DNA of 64,000 bases, from contig NZ_VIWW01000001.1 of assembly GCF_007829885.1 (NCBI RefSeq), positions 6,014,001-6,078,000 on the forward strand, written 5' to 3'. The stretch is from Streptomyces brevispora. Lineage in GTDB: Bacteria > Actinomycetota > Actinomycetes > Streptomycetales > Streptomycetaceae. Numbering within the stretch: the stretch's first letter is position 1; each line of letters opens with the position of its first letter. The position numbers and the translations under genes were made by a program. Positions 26,491 through 35,099 of the stretch are shown here, piece by piece. The notes under the pieces are model-generated. The model saw nothing but the letters and a program-made list of their open reading frames with translations. It did no database searches and had not been told where the DNA came from.

Positions 26491-28706
26491 CTCTCCGTCC
26501 CCGGGGCCGGCGCCCCGGCCGGTCCCGCCTCCGCGGCAAGGCGCTGCTGCTCCTCCTCGACGATGCGGCGGGCCAGCGACCCGTCCGACACGTCCACGGC
26601 GTCCGGCGTCGTCTCGGCGACGTCGCTGCGCCGTGCGTACGCGTCGAACAGCCGCTCCTTGCGGGCCAGGATGTCGAGCATGCGCTGGTCGACGCTGTCC
26701 GCGGCGAGCAGCCGGTGCACCTGGACCGTGCGTATCTGGCCCATCCGGTGGGCGCGGGCCACCGCCTGGTGCTCCATCGTCGGCTTGATCTGCGGCTCGC
26801 AGAGAATGACGACCGAGGCGGCCTGCATGTTGAGCCCGATCCCGCCGGCCTGGATCTGGCTCAGCAGGACCGCATGGCCGACCGCCGCCGAGAAGCCGTC
26901 GATCAGCTCCTGGCGCCGGGCCGCCGCCAGACTCCCCGACAGCGGGCCGAACACCTCCTCGCCCAGGGCCTGCCGGACCGTCTCCAGCACCTCACGGAAG
27001 TACGAGAACACCACGACCTTCAGTCCGTTGCCCGCGGCCTCCGCGACCAGCTCGCGCAGCCGGTTCAGCTTCGCGGAAGTGCCCGGACAGGCGTACGCGG
27101 CCCGGCGCATCCGCATGAACTGCCCGGCGCTCACCGCCTCGCGGTAGGCCAGCAGATCTGCCGCACTGAACTCCTCCCACTCGTCGACCTGTACCAGCGC
27201 GGGGAGTTCGGTGAGGACGTCCTGCTGATTGCGGCGCAGATACGCGGGAGAGACGGCCCGGCGGAACGCCTGCGAACCGGCGGCGCCGTGGCTGCTGCTG
27301 ATCGACGGGGCCAGTTCGGGCTGGAGCTGACGGACGAGGCTGCGGAACTCCTCCACCCGGTTCTCCATCGGCGTACCGGTCAGGAACAGCACCCGCTCGG
27401 TCCGCTGCGACCAGCCGGACACCGCGCGGGAGCGGCGGGTGGCGGGATTCTTGACGTAGTGGGCCTCGTCGACCACGAGCATGCCGGGCCGTATGCCGCA
27501 GTCGCCCGCGACGGGCAGGGTGTGCAGGGCGTCGAACGTGGTGAGGGCCACCCCACCGCTCTCGCGCCACTGCGCGAACGCGTTCTGCCGGTCCGGACCG
27601 TGCACGGGCAGCGCGTGCAGCGTGGAACGGGCCCGGACCTCCCGCGTCCAGTTGATCAGCACGCTCGCCGGACAGACCACCAGGAAATGAGTCTCCCCCC
27701 GGGCCGCGAGATGGGCCAGCGCGGCGATGGCCTGGACGGTCTTGCCGAGCCCCATCTCGTCGCCGAGGATCACCCGCTTCTGGGCGAGCGCGAAGCGGGC
27801 ACCGAACGACTGGTAGCCGCGCAGCGACACCCGCAGCCGGGCGTCGTCCAGCCGAAGCCCGCGGACCCGGTCGGCGATCCCGGACGGCAGGAACCCCTCC
27901 GCCGCGTCCCGGTCGGGACCGGTGCCGGACATCTCGGCGAGCAGGCTGTAGTACTCGGCGGACCGCACCTCGAAGTCGACCCAGGCCGCGACCTCGGAGT
28001 CCGGGGAGCGCAGCAGATCCACCGACACCTGGCCGAACAGCAGCGGGAGTTCACGCTCCGCCGCATCGGCCATCACCGCCTGGACACCGGCGACGGCGGC
28101 CAGCGCCCGCAGCCGGTCCGGCCGCCCGGTGAAGAGCATCCGCAGCCGCCCCCTCGCGGGCGCCGCACCGGCCAGCAGCGGATCCAGCCGCTCGGTCAGC
28201 CGACGGGCCGCGTCCACGGCCCGCCGCACATCCGGTCCGGCCTCGACCAGCCGGTACAACGCGGTGACCAGGGCGGTCGTGGCGTCGTCCGGGGTGTCCA
28301 CAGCTATCCGCACCGTGACCGTGTCCCGTACCGCGTGGGCGATCTGGCCCGCCGCGGCGAGCGCCTGGTCGGCGGTCTGCGCGCCGACTCCGGGGATCTG
28401 GCGGAGCTCGTAGCGGTTCGCCCCGTGCACCTGCCCGACGGTCGTGAAACCGGCCTGCTCGACCGCGCCGATGCGCAGCCGGCCCTCGGTGACGTCCTTG
28501 AGCCGGGACACCGGGATGGCCGACAGCTCGCCGTGGACGAGGGCGTCCAGCAGGGGATCCAGGGCCTCCCGCACGGCGTCGACGGCGCGGCCGTGATCGC
28601 CCAGCACCTCGCGCGCCGCGCCCAGCAGCCCGTCGGCCCGCGCCAGCAGTTCCCTGGCCGCCCGCCCGGTCGGCGTCCCACTCTCCGTGGACCCGGCCTC
28701 AGTCAT
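26487..28706 (-). CDS. SNF2-family helicase-like ATPase
   Basis: 739 aa, cytoplasmic DNA translocase of the Swi2/Snf2 type. Walker A is in GDEMGLGKTVQAIAAL, the DEAH box in LVVDEAHYVKNP, and helicase motifs V-VI in QAGGIGLNMQAASVVI and QAVARAHRMGQIRTVQVHRLL. The N-terminal 290 residues lack helicase motifs and include a helix-hairpin-helix-like segment (LRQIPGVGAQTADQAL). ATG at 28706 is chosen from several in-frame starts because the protein sequence becomes normal there (MTEAGSTESG). A role in repair or chromosome remodelling is inferred from the family. Confidence 0.9.
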   Translation of the reverse strand: MTEAGSTESGTPTGRAARELLARADGLLGAAREVLGDHGRAVDAVREALDPLLDALVHGELSAIPVSRLKDVTEGRLRIGAVEQAGFTTVGQVHGANRYELRQIPGVGAQTADQALAAAGQIAHAVRDTVTVRIAVDTPDDATTALVTALYRLVEAGPDVRRAVDAARRLTERLDPLLAGAAPARGRLRMLFTGRPDRLRALAAVAGVQAVMADAAERELPLLFGQVSVDLLRSPDSEVAAWVDFEVRSAEYYSLLAEMSGTGPDRDAAEGFLPSGIADRVRGLRLDDARLRVSLRGYQSFGARFALAQKRVILGDEMGLGKTVQAIAALAHLAARGETHFLVVCPASVLINWTREVRARSTLHALPVHGPDRQNAFAQWRESGGVALTTFDALHTLPVAGDCGIRPGMLVVDEAHYVKNPATRRSRAVSGWSQRTERVLFLTGTPMENRVEEFRSLVRQLQPELAPSISSSHGAAGSQAFRRAVSPAYLRRNQQDVLTELPALVQVDEWEEFSAADLLAYREAVSAGQFMRMRRAAYACPGTSAKLNRLRELVAEAAGNGLKVVVFSYFREVLETVRQALGEEVFGPLSGSLAAARRQELIDGFSAAVGHAVLLSQIQAGGIGLNMQAASVVILCEPQIKPTMEHQAVARAHRMGQIRTVQVHRLLAADSVDQRMLDILARKERLFDAYARRSDVAETTPDAVDVSDGSLARRIVEEEQQRLAAEAGPAGAPAPGTES

Positions 28707-28888
28707 GTACGTACCTCTGTCCCCCGCAGTCTCACCGCCGCTCCGTCCGGCAGCCGGCCGGAGCGACTCATATCGTCCCATGCGCCGCTGACAACCGGGA
28801 CGGGCGCGGCAGCTCAGGGGGCGGGCGGCCGCCGCATCACGGGAGGTCCACAGGCGTCGGACGGCGCCAGGAAACACCGTGTTCATGT

Positions 28889-28924
28889 CCGGTCCCACAT
28901 CATGGGAAGCGAGTTGTGGGCCGG
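28889..28924. promoter_or_regulatory. Dyad upstream of the organosulfur operon
   Basis: CCGG-T-CCCACA (28889-28899) and TGTGGG-CCGG (28915-28924) form an interrupted inverted repeat about 60 bp before the leader peptide start, in the 276-bp gap to the divergent helicase gene. Possible operator for a sulfur or substrate-responsive regulator. Nothing else coding was seen in this gap. Confidence 0.35.
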
Positions 28925-28982
28925 ATCCGGTCCGTGGCAGGCTGCAGCCCGTCACCACCGACGAGCTGAAGGGAGCAGTGCC

Positions 28983-29093
28983 ATGGCCGGCCGCCGAACC
29001 GCGACCCCCGCCCACGCCGCTCCGGTCCCGCTCGCCCTCACGCTGCGCCGTCACATAGACCTGGCCCGCGTGTCCAGCGCCGCCTGTCGCTGA
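28983..29093 (+). CDS. Leader peptide of the sulfonate operon
   Basis: 36 aa, MAGRRTATPA...RRHIDLARVSSAACR. ATG at 28983 follows GAAGGGAGCAGTGCC, a good ribosome site. The end, RHIDL.RVSS..CR, is the recurring signature of short leader peptides found ahead of sulfur-assimilation and sulfonate-transport genes in Streptomyces. The single Cys two residues from the stop would make ribosome progress depend on Cys-tRNA. The operon begins 154 bp later, with a stem-loop in between. Control by attenuation is inference. Confidence 0.75.
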   Translation: MAGRRTATPAHAAPVPLALTLRRHIDLARVSSAACR

Positions 29094-29141
29094 CCTCTCC
29101 GCCCCTTCCGCACCGCTCTACCCCCTCCGGCCGCCCGTCTC

Positions 29142-29160
29142 CCGCGTCGCCCCGACGCGG
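29142..29160 (+). promoter_or_regulatory. Stem-loop after the leader peptide
   Basis: CCGCGTCG (29142-29149) and CGACGCGG (29153-29160) form a perfect 8-bp stem with a 3-nt loop, 49 bp after the leader stop and before the first operon gene. Likely part of the attenuation or RNA-switch region. A second palindrome, CCCGGATCCGGG, lies at 29186-29197. Confidence 0.45.
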
Positions 29161-29247
29161 CACGGGCCCCTTGCGGTACGCGCTGCCCGGATCCGGGACG
29201 TACGCGCCATACCCACCCCCCGCTTCGCCGATCCTCGGGAAGACTCC

Positions 29248-30252
29248 ATGACGCATGCCGTCCTGCCCCGGACGCTCTGGTTCACCCGCTGTCCCGTACC
29301 CACCGCCACCGGCATCGCCGCCGACCGGCATTGGCTCACCGACGAGTTCGCCGCCGACGGCATCGCCGTGCGCTCCCTCCAGGAGGCCGCCCCGGACGCC
29401 GACCGCGCCACGCACTACACCCACGCCCTGCCAGGACTCTTCCGGGAGGGCGGCAACGTCCCCGCCCTGTGGGCCCGTTCGCGCGGCGAGCGGACCCGGC
29501 TGGTCGGGCTCACCTGGATCGAGGAACGGCAGACGGTACTGGTCGCGCCCGGCTCCGGAATCCGCGGCGCCGACGCACTGCGCGGGCTGCGGCTCGCCGT
29601 GCCGGAGCACGACATCGCCATCGACTTCTGGCGGGCCATGGCGCTGCGCGGCTTCGAGGGCGCGCTCGCCTCCGCCGGTCTCTCGCTCGACGACGCGGTG
29701 CTCGTCGACGTACCGGCCGCCGGACACGAGGGCCAGTGGGCGGCCGGACTGGCCGCCCTGCGGCGCGGTGACGTCGACGCCGTGTACGTGAAGGGCGCCC
29801 TGGCCGTCGAGGCCGCGCGTCGGGCCGGCGCCGAGGTGGCCGTCGAGCTCGATGAACTGCCCGACCGCCGGTTCCGCGTCAACAACGGCACCCCGCGCCC
29901 CATCACCGTTCACCAGCAGCTCCTCGACGACCGTCCCGACCTCGTCGACCGCTTCCTCGCCGTGCTGCTGAGGGCCGCCGACTGGGCCGCCGGACAGCCC
30001 GCCGAGGTCGACCGCATCCTCGGCGCGGAGACCGGGGCGGGGGCCGACGGTGTCGCCGGGGCCTACCGGCCCGGCACCCACCTCACCCTCCACCCCGACC
30101 TGTCGGCCGAACGCCTCGCCCTGCTCGCCGAGCAGGAGACCGGGCTGCGTACCCACGGATTCCTGCCCGAGCCCGTGGACGTCGCGGCCTGGGCCGACCC
30201 CGGGCCGCTGCGGCGCGCGACCGCACTGGCCCGCCGAACCTCCGCACCATGA
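29248..30252 (+). CDS. DszB-like sulfinate desulfinase (binding-protein fold, no signal peptide)
   Basis: 334 aa, no export signal. From memory of Rhodococcus DszB (2'-hydroxybiphenyl-2-sulfinate desulfinase), matching segments are LWFTRCPVP with LTYSNCPVP, RTRLVGLTW with RTRLLGITP, and LPEPVDVAAWADP with LQEPVALDQWAAP. The DszB catalytic residues Cys27, His60 and Arg70 map to Cys15, His56 and Arg66; the His-Arg spacing of 10 is identical. It would release sulfite from a sulfinate in the cytoplasm. First structural gene of a sulfonate-type operon, ATG at 29248. The natural substrate is unknown; a plain binding-protein homologue is the alternative. Confidence 0.78.
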   Translation: MTHAVLPRTLWFTRCPVPTATGIAADRHWLTDEFAADGIAVRSLQEAAPDADRATHYTHALPGLFREGGNVPALWARSRGERTRLVGLTWIEERQTVLVAPGSGIRGADALRGLRLAVPEHDIAIDFWRAMALRGFEGALASAGLSLDDAVLVDVPAAGHEGQWAAGLAALRRGDVDAVYVKGALAVEAARRAGAEVAVELDELPDRRFRVNNGTPRPITVHQQLLDDRPDLVDRFLAVLLRAADWAAGQPAEVDRILGAETGAGADGVAGAYRPGTHLTLHPDLSAERLALLAEQETGLRTHGFLPEPVDVAAWADPGPLRRATALARRTSAP

Positions 30253-30271
30253 GCCCAGAGGACCCCTCATC

Positions 30272-31312
30272 ATGAATCTCCCCGGATCACTGCGTACGAA
30301 GATCGCTCCGGCGCTCCTCACGGTCACCGCGCTCGTCGCCCTCACCGCCTGCGGGGCCTCCGGGTCCTCCGGGTCCTCGGGGGCCGACAGTGCCGGCAAG
30401 GGCCCCGGCGGCGGTTCCACCGTGACCGTCCGCATCCCCGACCCCGGCAACTCGGGTGTGCTCGCCCTCGGCAAGAAGGACGGCAGCCTGGACAAGGCCC
30501 TGTCCGAGGTGGGCGCCCAGGTGCGGTGGACCGGCAGTGCCGGTCCCTTCGCCCCGGCCGCCCAGGCGATGAACGCCGACCAGCTGGACATCGCCACCGG
30601 CTCCATCACCTCCGGCATCACCTCGCTCGCCCAGCGGCCCGGCTTCAAGTTCTTCACCGCCGTCGCGCCGGACGCGGCGGGGGAGGGCATCCTCGTCAGG
30701 AACGGCTCGGGGATCGGCTCGGTCGCGGATCTGGTCGGCAGGAAGGTCGCCGTCAACCAGGGCGGCACGGGTGAGTACCTGCTGCTGAAGGCTCTCGCCA
30801 AGGCCGGCATCCCGGCCGACAAGGTCACCCGGGTCTATCTGCGGCCCGATCAGACCGCGGCGGTCTTCAACGCCGGAAACGTCGACGCCTGGGCCGTCTG
30901 GGCCACCTACGCGGTCGCCGAGATCGGCAGCGGGAAGGCGCACTTCGTCGCCGACGGTGCGGCGATCGGCTCCGACAACTACAGCCTCAACGCGGTGCGG
31001 ACGGGCTTCGCCGAGCAGCACCCGAAGGTCGTGAAGGCCCTCTACCGGTACCTCCACGAGGCCAGCGCCAAGGAGAAGCGGAACCCGGCCGCGTACCTCA
31101 ATGTCTTCACGGACGCCGGCCCGACCGCCGTCACCGGAAAGGCCAAGGCGGTCCAGACGGAGTTCACCGCCAAGGGCGGCACGGTCGAGCCCATCGGCGC
31201 GCAGGACACGAAGCGCTTCAAGGACGTCGCCGCGTTCTACGCGGAGCAGAAGGTCACCAAGGCCGAGGTCGATGTCGCCGCGCACCTCCTCGACACCGGG
31301 AAACTGACATGA
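30272..31312 (+). CDS. ssuA: Sulfonate ABC transporter binding lipoprotein (SsuA-like)
   Basis: 346 aa from ATG at 30272. Lipoprotein signal with lipobox LTAC and acylated Cys27, then a Ser/Gly linker and a type II periplasmic-binding fold of the sulfonate/nitrate/taurine family (VRIPDPGNSGVLALGKKDG, DLVGRKVAVNQGGTGEYLLLKAL, VDAWAVWATYA). Binds an organosulfur substrate outside the membrane and feeds the permease encoded next, whose start overlaps by ATGA. Confidence 0.88.
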   Translation: MNLPGSLRTKIAPALLTVTALVALTACGASGSSGSSGADSAGKGPGGGSTVTVRIPDPGNSGVLALGKKDGSLDKALSEVGAQVRWTGSAGPFAPAAQAMNADQLDIATGSITSGITSLAQRPGFKFFTAVAPDAAGEGILVRNGSGIGSVADLVGRKVAVNQGGTGEYLLLKALAKAGIPADKVTRVYLRPDQTAAVFNAGNVDAWAVWATYAVAEIGSGKAHFVADGAAIGSDNYSLNAVRTGFAEQHPKVVKALYRYLHEASAKEKRNPAAYLNVFTDAGPTAVTGKAKAVQTEFTAKGGTVEPIGAQDTKRFKDVAAFYAEQKVTKAEVDVAAHLLDTGKLT

Positions 31313-32205
31313 GCGACACCACCACCACCACCACCGCGGCGCCGCCCGCACCCGTCCGGCCACGTGCCGAGCCGAGCGCCGTCGAGGCCCCGCCCACAGG
31401 GCTCGTCGTACCGCGCCCCCAGCTCCGCAGGGCCCGCGGCCGGGGCTACGCGCTCGCCGTCCGCACCATCGGCCCGGTGGCACTGCTGGCCCTGTGGTGG
31501 GTGGCCTCCGCGACCGGACTCCTCACCCCCGACGTACTGGCATCTCCTACCGAAGTGCTGCGTGCTGTAGGGGAGTTGTGGAGCAACGGGCAGTTGCCGG
31601 ACGCCCTCACCACCTCCCTCACCCGCTCCGGACTCGGCCTTCTCATCGGTCTCGCCGCCGGTCTGACCCTCGGCATCACCACCGGCTTCACCCGGCTCGG
31701 CGACGAACTCCTCGACTCCTCGCTCCAGACCCTGCGCACGATCCCCTTCCTCTCCCTGGTACCGCTGTTCATGGTCTGGTTCGGGATCAACGAGACGGCG
31801 AAGGTCCTGCTCATCGCCGTCGCCACCACCTTCCCGATGTACGTGTCGACATCGAGCGGGGTGCGCAACACCGACCCGAAACTCATCGAGGCCATGCGGA
31901 GCTTCGGCATGGGCCGGTTCGCCCTCGTGCGCGAGGTGGTCCTGCCCGGCGCGCTGCCCTCCCTGCTCGCCGGGCTGCGGCTCTCCACGACACTCAGCGT
32001 CATCGCGCTGATCGCCGCGGAGGAGATCAACGCCACCGCCGGCATCGGCTATCTGATGTCCCAGGCCCAGAGTTACGCCCGCACCGACATCCTCGCCGTC
32101 TGCATCCTCGTCTACGGGCTCCTCGGACTGGCCGCCGACATCCTCGTACGGCTGCTGGAACGCGTACTGATGCCGTGGCGCACCCCGCAGGGAGTGGCCC
32201 GATGA
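31309..32205 (+). CDS. ssuC: Sulfonate ABC transporter permease (SsuC-like)
   Basis: 298 aa. A polar N-terminus of about 45 residues precedes six predicted helices. The EAA coupling loop is seen as EAMRSFGMGRFALVREVVLP followed by GALPSLLAGLR. The stretch TLRTIPFLSLVPLFMVWFGI is typical of SsuC/TauC permeases. Overlaps the neighbouring genes by 4 bases on both sides. Confidence 0.9.
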   Translation: MSDTTTTTTAAPPAPVRPRAEPSAVEAPPTGLVVPRPQLRRARGRGYALAVRTIGPVALLALWWVASATGLLTPDVLASPTEVLRAVGELWSNGQLPDALTTSLTRSGLGLLIGLAAGLTLGITTGFTRLGDELLDSSLQTLRTIPFLSLVPLFMVWFGINETAKVLLIAVATTFPMYVSTSSGVRNTDPKLIEAMRSFGMGRFALVREVVLPGALPSLLAGLRLSTTLSVIALIAAEEINATAGIGYLMSQAQSYARTDILAVCILVYGLLGLAADILVRLLERVLMPWRTPQGVAR

Positions 32206-32960
32206 CCGCCGACGCGACCGCCGCTCCCGCCGTACGGGTACGGGGCCTGCGCCGCGTCTTCGGAGACCGGGCCGTCCTCGACGGGCTGCGACTCGACATA
32301 GCCCGGGGGGAGTTCGTCGCCCTGCTCGGCGCCAGCGGCAGCGGGAAGACCACACTCCTGCGGATCCTCGGAGCCCTCGACGGCGCCGACGGGGGAGAGG
32401 TGCTCGTTCCGGAGGCCCGCACCATCGTCTTCCAGGAGCCCCGCCTCGTACCGTCGAAGACGGTCCTCGCCAATGTGACGGTCGCGCTGCCGCGCAGCCG
32501 TTCCGCACACGGGCTCCGGGCACTTGCCGAGGTCGGTCTGGAACGTCACGCCGAGGCCTGGCCGGCCACTCTCTCCGGTGGCGAGGCCCAGCGCGTCGCA
32601 CTGGCCCGGGCCCTGGTACGTAAGCCCGAACTCCTGCTGCTCGACGAGCCGTTCGCCGCACTCGACGCCCTGACCCGGCTGAAGATGCAGGACCTGGTCG
32701 GTCAGCTGTGCAGCAGACACCGGCCGGCCGTTCTGCTGGTCACCCATGACGTCGACGAGGCCGTACGGCTGGCCGACCGGGTCGCCGTCCTGCGCGACGG
32801 GCGGCTCGTCACCGACGAGAGCGTCGATGTCGCCCGGCCGCGCGACCCCGGCGATCCGGCGTTCGCGGCGCTGCGCCGCCGCCTGCTGGACGACCTCGGG
32901 GTCGAGACCGCCCCGAAACCCACCCCCTACCCCGACCGTGCCGAAGCCGGAGTGATCTGA
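32202..32960 (+). CDS. ssuB: Sulfonate ABC transporter ATPase (SsuB-like)
   Basis: 252 aa. Walker A GASGSGKTT, Q-loop TIVFQEPRLVPSKT, signature LSGGEAQRVALARAL and Walker B LLLLDEPFAALD are all intact, with the H-loop VTHDVDEA. The QEPRL motif is shared with SsuB/TauB ATPases. ATG at 32202 overlaps the permease stop; the gene ends directly before the next start. Confidence 0.92.
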   Translation: MTADATAAPAVRVRGLRRVFGDRAVLDGLRLDIARGEFVALLGASGSGKTTLLRILGALDGADGGEVLVPEARTIVFQEPRLVPSKTVLANVTVALPRSRSAHGLRALAEVGLERHAEAWPATLSGGEAQRVALARALVRKPELLLLDEPFAALDALTRLKMQDLVGQLCSRHRPAVLLVTHDVDEAVRLADRVAVLRDGRLVTDESVDVARPRDPGDPAFAALRRRLLDDLGVETAPKPTPYPDRAEAGVI

Positions 32961-33848
32961 ATGACCCTGACCATAGGTGTCCACAGCAGCAACCCGTCCC
33001 TCTACCACCTGTACCACCTCTCCCGTCTGGGCTTCGCCCAGGAGGAGCTGGCCCCGCTCGGCGAGACCGTCGTCTTCCACCCGTACACCAACGGAGCGCG
33101 TACCGGTGAGCTCCTGACCAGCGGTGTCATCGACTTCGGCGGTACCGGATCGACCCCGCCGATCACCGCCCAGGCAGCCGGCCACGACATCGTCTACACC
33201 GCGGTCTCCGCCCCACGCCCCGAACACGGCGCCCTCCTCGTCCCCGAGGAGAGCCCGGTGCGAACGGTCGCCGACCTCAAGGGCTCGACCGTGCACCTCG
33301 CGATCGGCTCCTGGCAGACCCATCTGATAGCCAAGGCCCTCGACGACGCAGGGCTCTCCTACGCCGCCGACATCACCGCCGTCCGCAGCACCGACGACAG
33401 CGAACGACTGGTGCGCACCGGCGAGATCGCCGCCTGGGTCGCCCAGGGCGAACGGCTGGCCGCCGCCCGGCGTACCGGCGGTCTGCGGACCCTGATCCGC
33501 ACCGGTGACGTCATCAGCGACCGCTCGGTCTTCTTCACCCGCCGCGACCTCGCCGAGTCCCGGCCCGACGTCATCGAGGCACTGACCCGGGCACTGCGGC
33601 GCGCCGACGAATGGGCGGCGGCCCACCCCCGGCGGGCGGCCGAGATCGCCTCCGCCGACCTGGGCGGATCGGCGGACGACTGGGAGACAGCGCTCGAAAC
33701 CCTGCCCTGGACGATCGAGCCGGTCACGGACGCGTTCATCGCGGAGCAGCAGGAGGCCGCCGACATCTTCCACCGCACCGGCTTCATCGACCGGCCGGTC
33801 ACCGTGGACCACGCGCGTGCCCGTAAGGCCGCGGATCAGGCGGTATGA
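32961..33848 (+). CDS. Signal-less SsuA-fold protein in the sulfonate operon
   Basis: 295 aa. It has the binding-protein fold pattern (LTIGVHSSNPSLYHLYHLSR, GVIDFGGTGSTPPITAQ, DLKGSTVHLAIGSWQTHLI) but begins directly with a beta strand and has no signal peptide or lipobox, so it should be cytoplasmic. It contains no cysteine, so it cannot use the DszB desulfinase chemistry. Possibly an intracellular ligand carrier, an enzyme of another kind, or a binding protein that lost its signal. ATG directly follows the ATPase stop; the monooxygenase gene starts 4 bp later. Confidence 0.75.
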   Translation: MTLTIGVHSSNPSLYHLYHLSRLGFAQEELAPLGETVVFHPYTNGARTGELLTSGVIDFGGTGSTPPITAQAAGHDIVYTAVSAPRPEHGALLVPEESPVRTVADLKGSTVHLAIGSWQTHLIAKALDDAGLSYAADITAVRSTDDSERLVRTGEIAAWVAQGERLAAARRTGGLRTLIRTGDVISDRSVFFTRRDLAESRPDVIEALTRALRRADEWAAAHPRRAAEIASADLGGSADDWETALETLPWTIEPVTDAFIAEQQEAADIFHRTGFIDRPVTVDHARARKAADQAV

Positions 33849-33852
33849 CGCG

Positions 33853-34926
33853 ATGGCGACCGAAGTCCTCTGGTACATCATCCCGCGCGAGGGCGCCTAT
33901 CCCTGGGAGCCGGAGGGGCGGCGCCCGGTCGACCTGGGCTACCTCGCCCAGCTGGCCGGAACGGTTGAGCGGCTCGGCTACAGCGGTGCGCTGCTCGCCA
34001 CCGACCTGTACGACGTCTGGCCGCTCGGCAGCGCGCTCGCGGCCTCCACCAGCACCCGCTTCAAGCCCCTGCTCGCCGTCCACCCCGGACTCATCTCACC
34101 GACCCTGCTGGCCAAGATGGCGCTCAGCTTCGACACCCTCTTCGGGGGCCGGCTGCGCTTCAACGTGGTCAACGGTTCAACCAAGTCGCTGCAGGAGTAC
34201 GGCCTCCATGTGGAGCACGACGAACGGTACGAGCTGAGCGCCGAGTACTGGTCGATCGTGAAGCGGCTGACGGCCGGTGAGGTCTTCGACCACAAGGGCC
34301 GCTTCTACGACCTGAAGAACGCCGGCGCCTCCTTCCGCGAGCTGAAGCCGGTGCAGGACTCCCACATCCCGCTCTGGTTCGGCGGCTCGTCCGACCCCGG
34401 CATCGAGATGGCGGCCGAACACGTCGACGTGTTCCTGACCTGGGGCGAGCCCCAGCACCTGCTGAAGGAGAAGCTGGTGAAGGTCCGGATGCGGGCCGCC
34501 GCGTACGGCCGCACGCTCCGGGTCGGGCTGCGGCTGCACCTCATCGTCCGGGACACGGAGGACGAGGCATGGGCCGCGGCCGACCGGCTCCTCGACGTCA
34601 CGAGCGACGCCACGTACGCGCGCCGGCTCGGTGACGGGGCGGGCGAGGACGGGGTGGGCTGGCAGAGGCAGTTCCGCCAGCACGGCGGGAAGGTTCCCGC
34701 GCGCGCCCGGGAACTGGAGGTGCACCCGAACCTGTGGCCGGGCATGAGCCTCTTCCGCCCCGGTCCCGGAACGGCCGTGGTGGGATCCACCGCGCAGGTC
34801 GTCGAACGGCTCGAGGAGTTCGCGGAGCTGGGCGTGGACACCTTCATCCTCTCCGGCAATCCGCTGCTGGAGGAGGCCCACCGGGTGGCCGAGACGGTGC
34901 TCCCCGCCCTGGGCATCACCCGCTGA
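33853..34926 (+). CDS. ssuD: FMNH2-dependent alkanesulfonate monooxygenase (SsuD-like)
   Basis: 357 aa luciferase-type monooxygenase that splits the C-S bond of sulfonates to give aldehyde and sulfite, using reduced flavin from a reductase encoded elsewhere. Family motifs: RPVDLGYLAQLAGTVERLGY, SPTLLAKMALSFDTLFGGR, LWFGGSSDPGIEMAAEHVD, FLTWGEP and LRLHLIVRDTEDEAW, which holds the Arg and His equivalent to SsuD Arg226 and His228. The region of E. coli Cys54 reads LLATDLYDVW and lacks the cysteine. ATG at 33853 gives the usual N-terminus. Confidence 0.9.
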   Translation: MATEVLWYIIPREGAYPWEPEGRRPVDLGYLAQLAGTVERLGYSGALLATDLYDVWPLGSALAASTSTRFKPLLAVHPGLISPTLLAKMALSFDTLFGGRLRFNVVNGSTKSLQEYGLHVEHDERYELSAEYWSIVKRLTAGEVFDHKGRFYDLKNAGASFRELKPVQDSHIPLWFGGSSDPGIEMAAEHVDVFLTWGEPQHLLKEKLVKVRMRAAAYGRTLRVGLRLHLIVRDTEDEAWAAADRLLDVTSDATYARRLGDGAGEDGVGWQRQFRQHGGKVPARARELEVHPNLWPGMSLFRPGPGTAVVGSTAQVVERLEEFAELGVDTFILSGNPLLEEAHRVAETVLPALGITR

Positions 34927-34948
34927 ACGGCGGTCGGCCGCCTCCTGC

Positions 34949-34987
34949 GGTGTACGGCAAAGGTGTGCGGCAACGGTGTACGGCAGC
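34949..34987. repeat. Three tandem 13-bp repeats
   Basis: Units GGTGTACGGCAAA (34949-34961), GGTGTGCGGCAAC (34962-34974) and GGTGTACGGCAGC (34975-34987) lie just after the ssuD gene and run into the hairpin that follows. Confidence 0.85.
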
Positions 34988-35016
34988 GCGGTCCACAGCG
35001 GTGCGGACCGCGCTGC
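34983..35016 (+). terminator. 12-bp hairpin after the sulfonate operon
   Basis: GCAGCGCGGTCC (34983-34994) and GGACCGCGCTGC (35005-35016) are perfect complements around a 10-nt loop, 56 bp past the ssuD stop. A terminator for the organosulfur operon is the simplest reading. Confidence 0.7.
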
Positions 35017-35099
35017 GGTTGTCCGTACCCGGTGCAAGACTCGGACGCACCAGGAAGAACCTGATGTGTCCGAGAACGGGACCACCGAAGGAGCGCACC

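Noticed and set aside
32961..33848. Second DszB-type desulfinase
   Set aside because: No cysteine is present, so the DszB mechanism is impossible.
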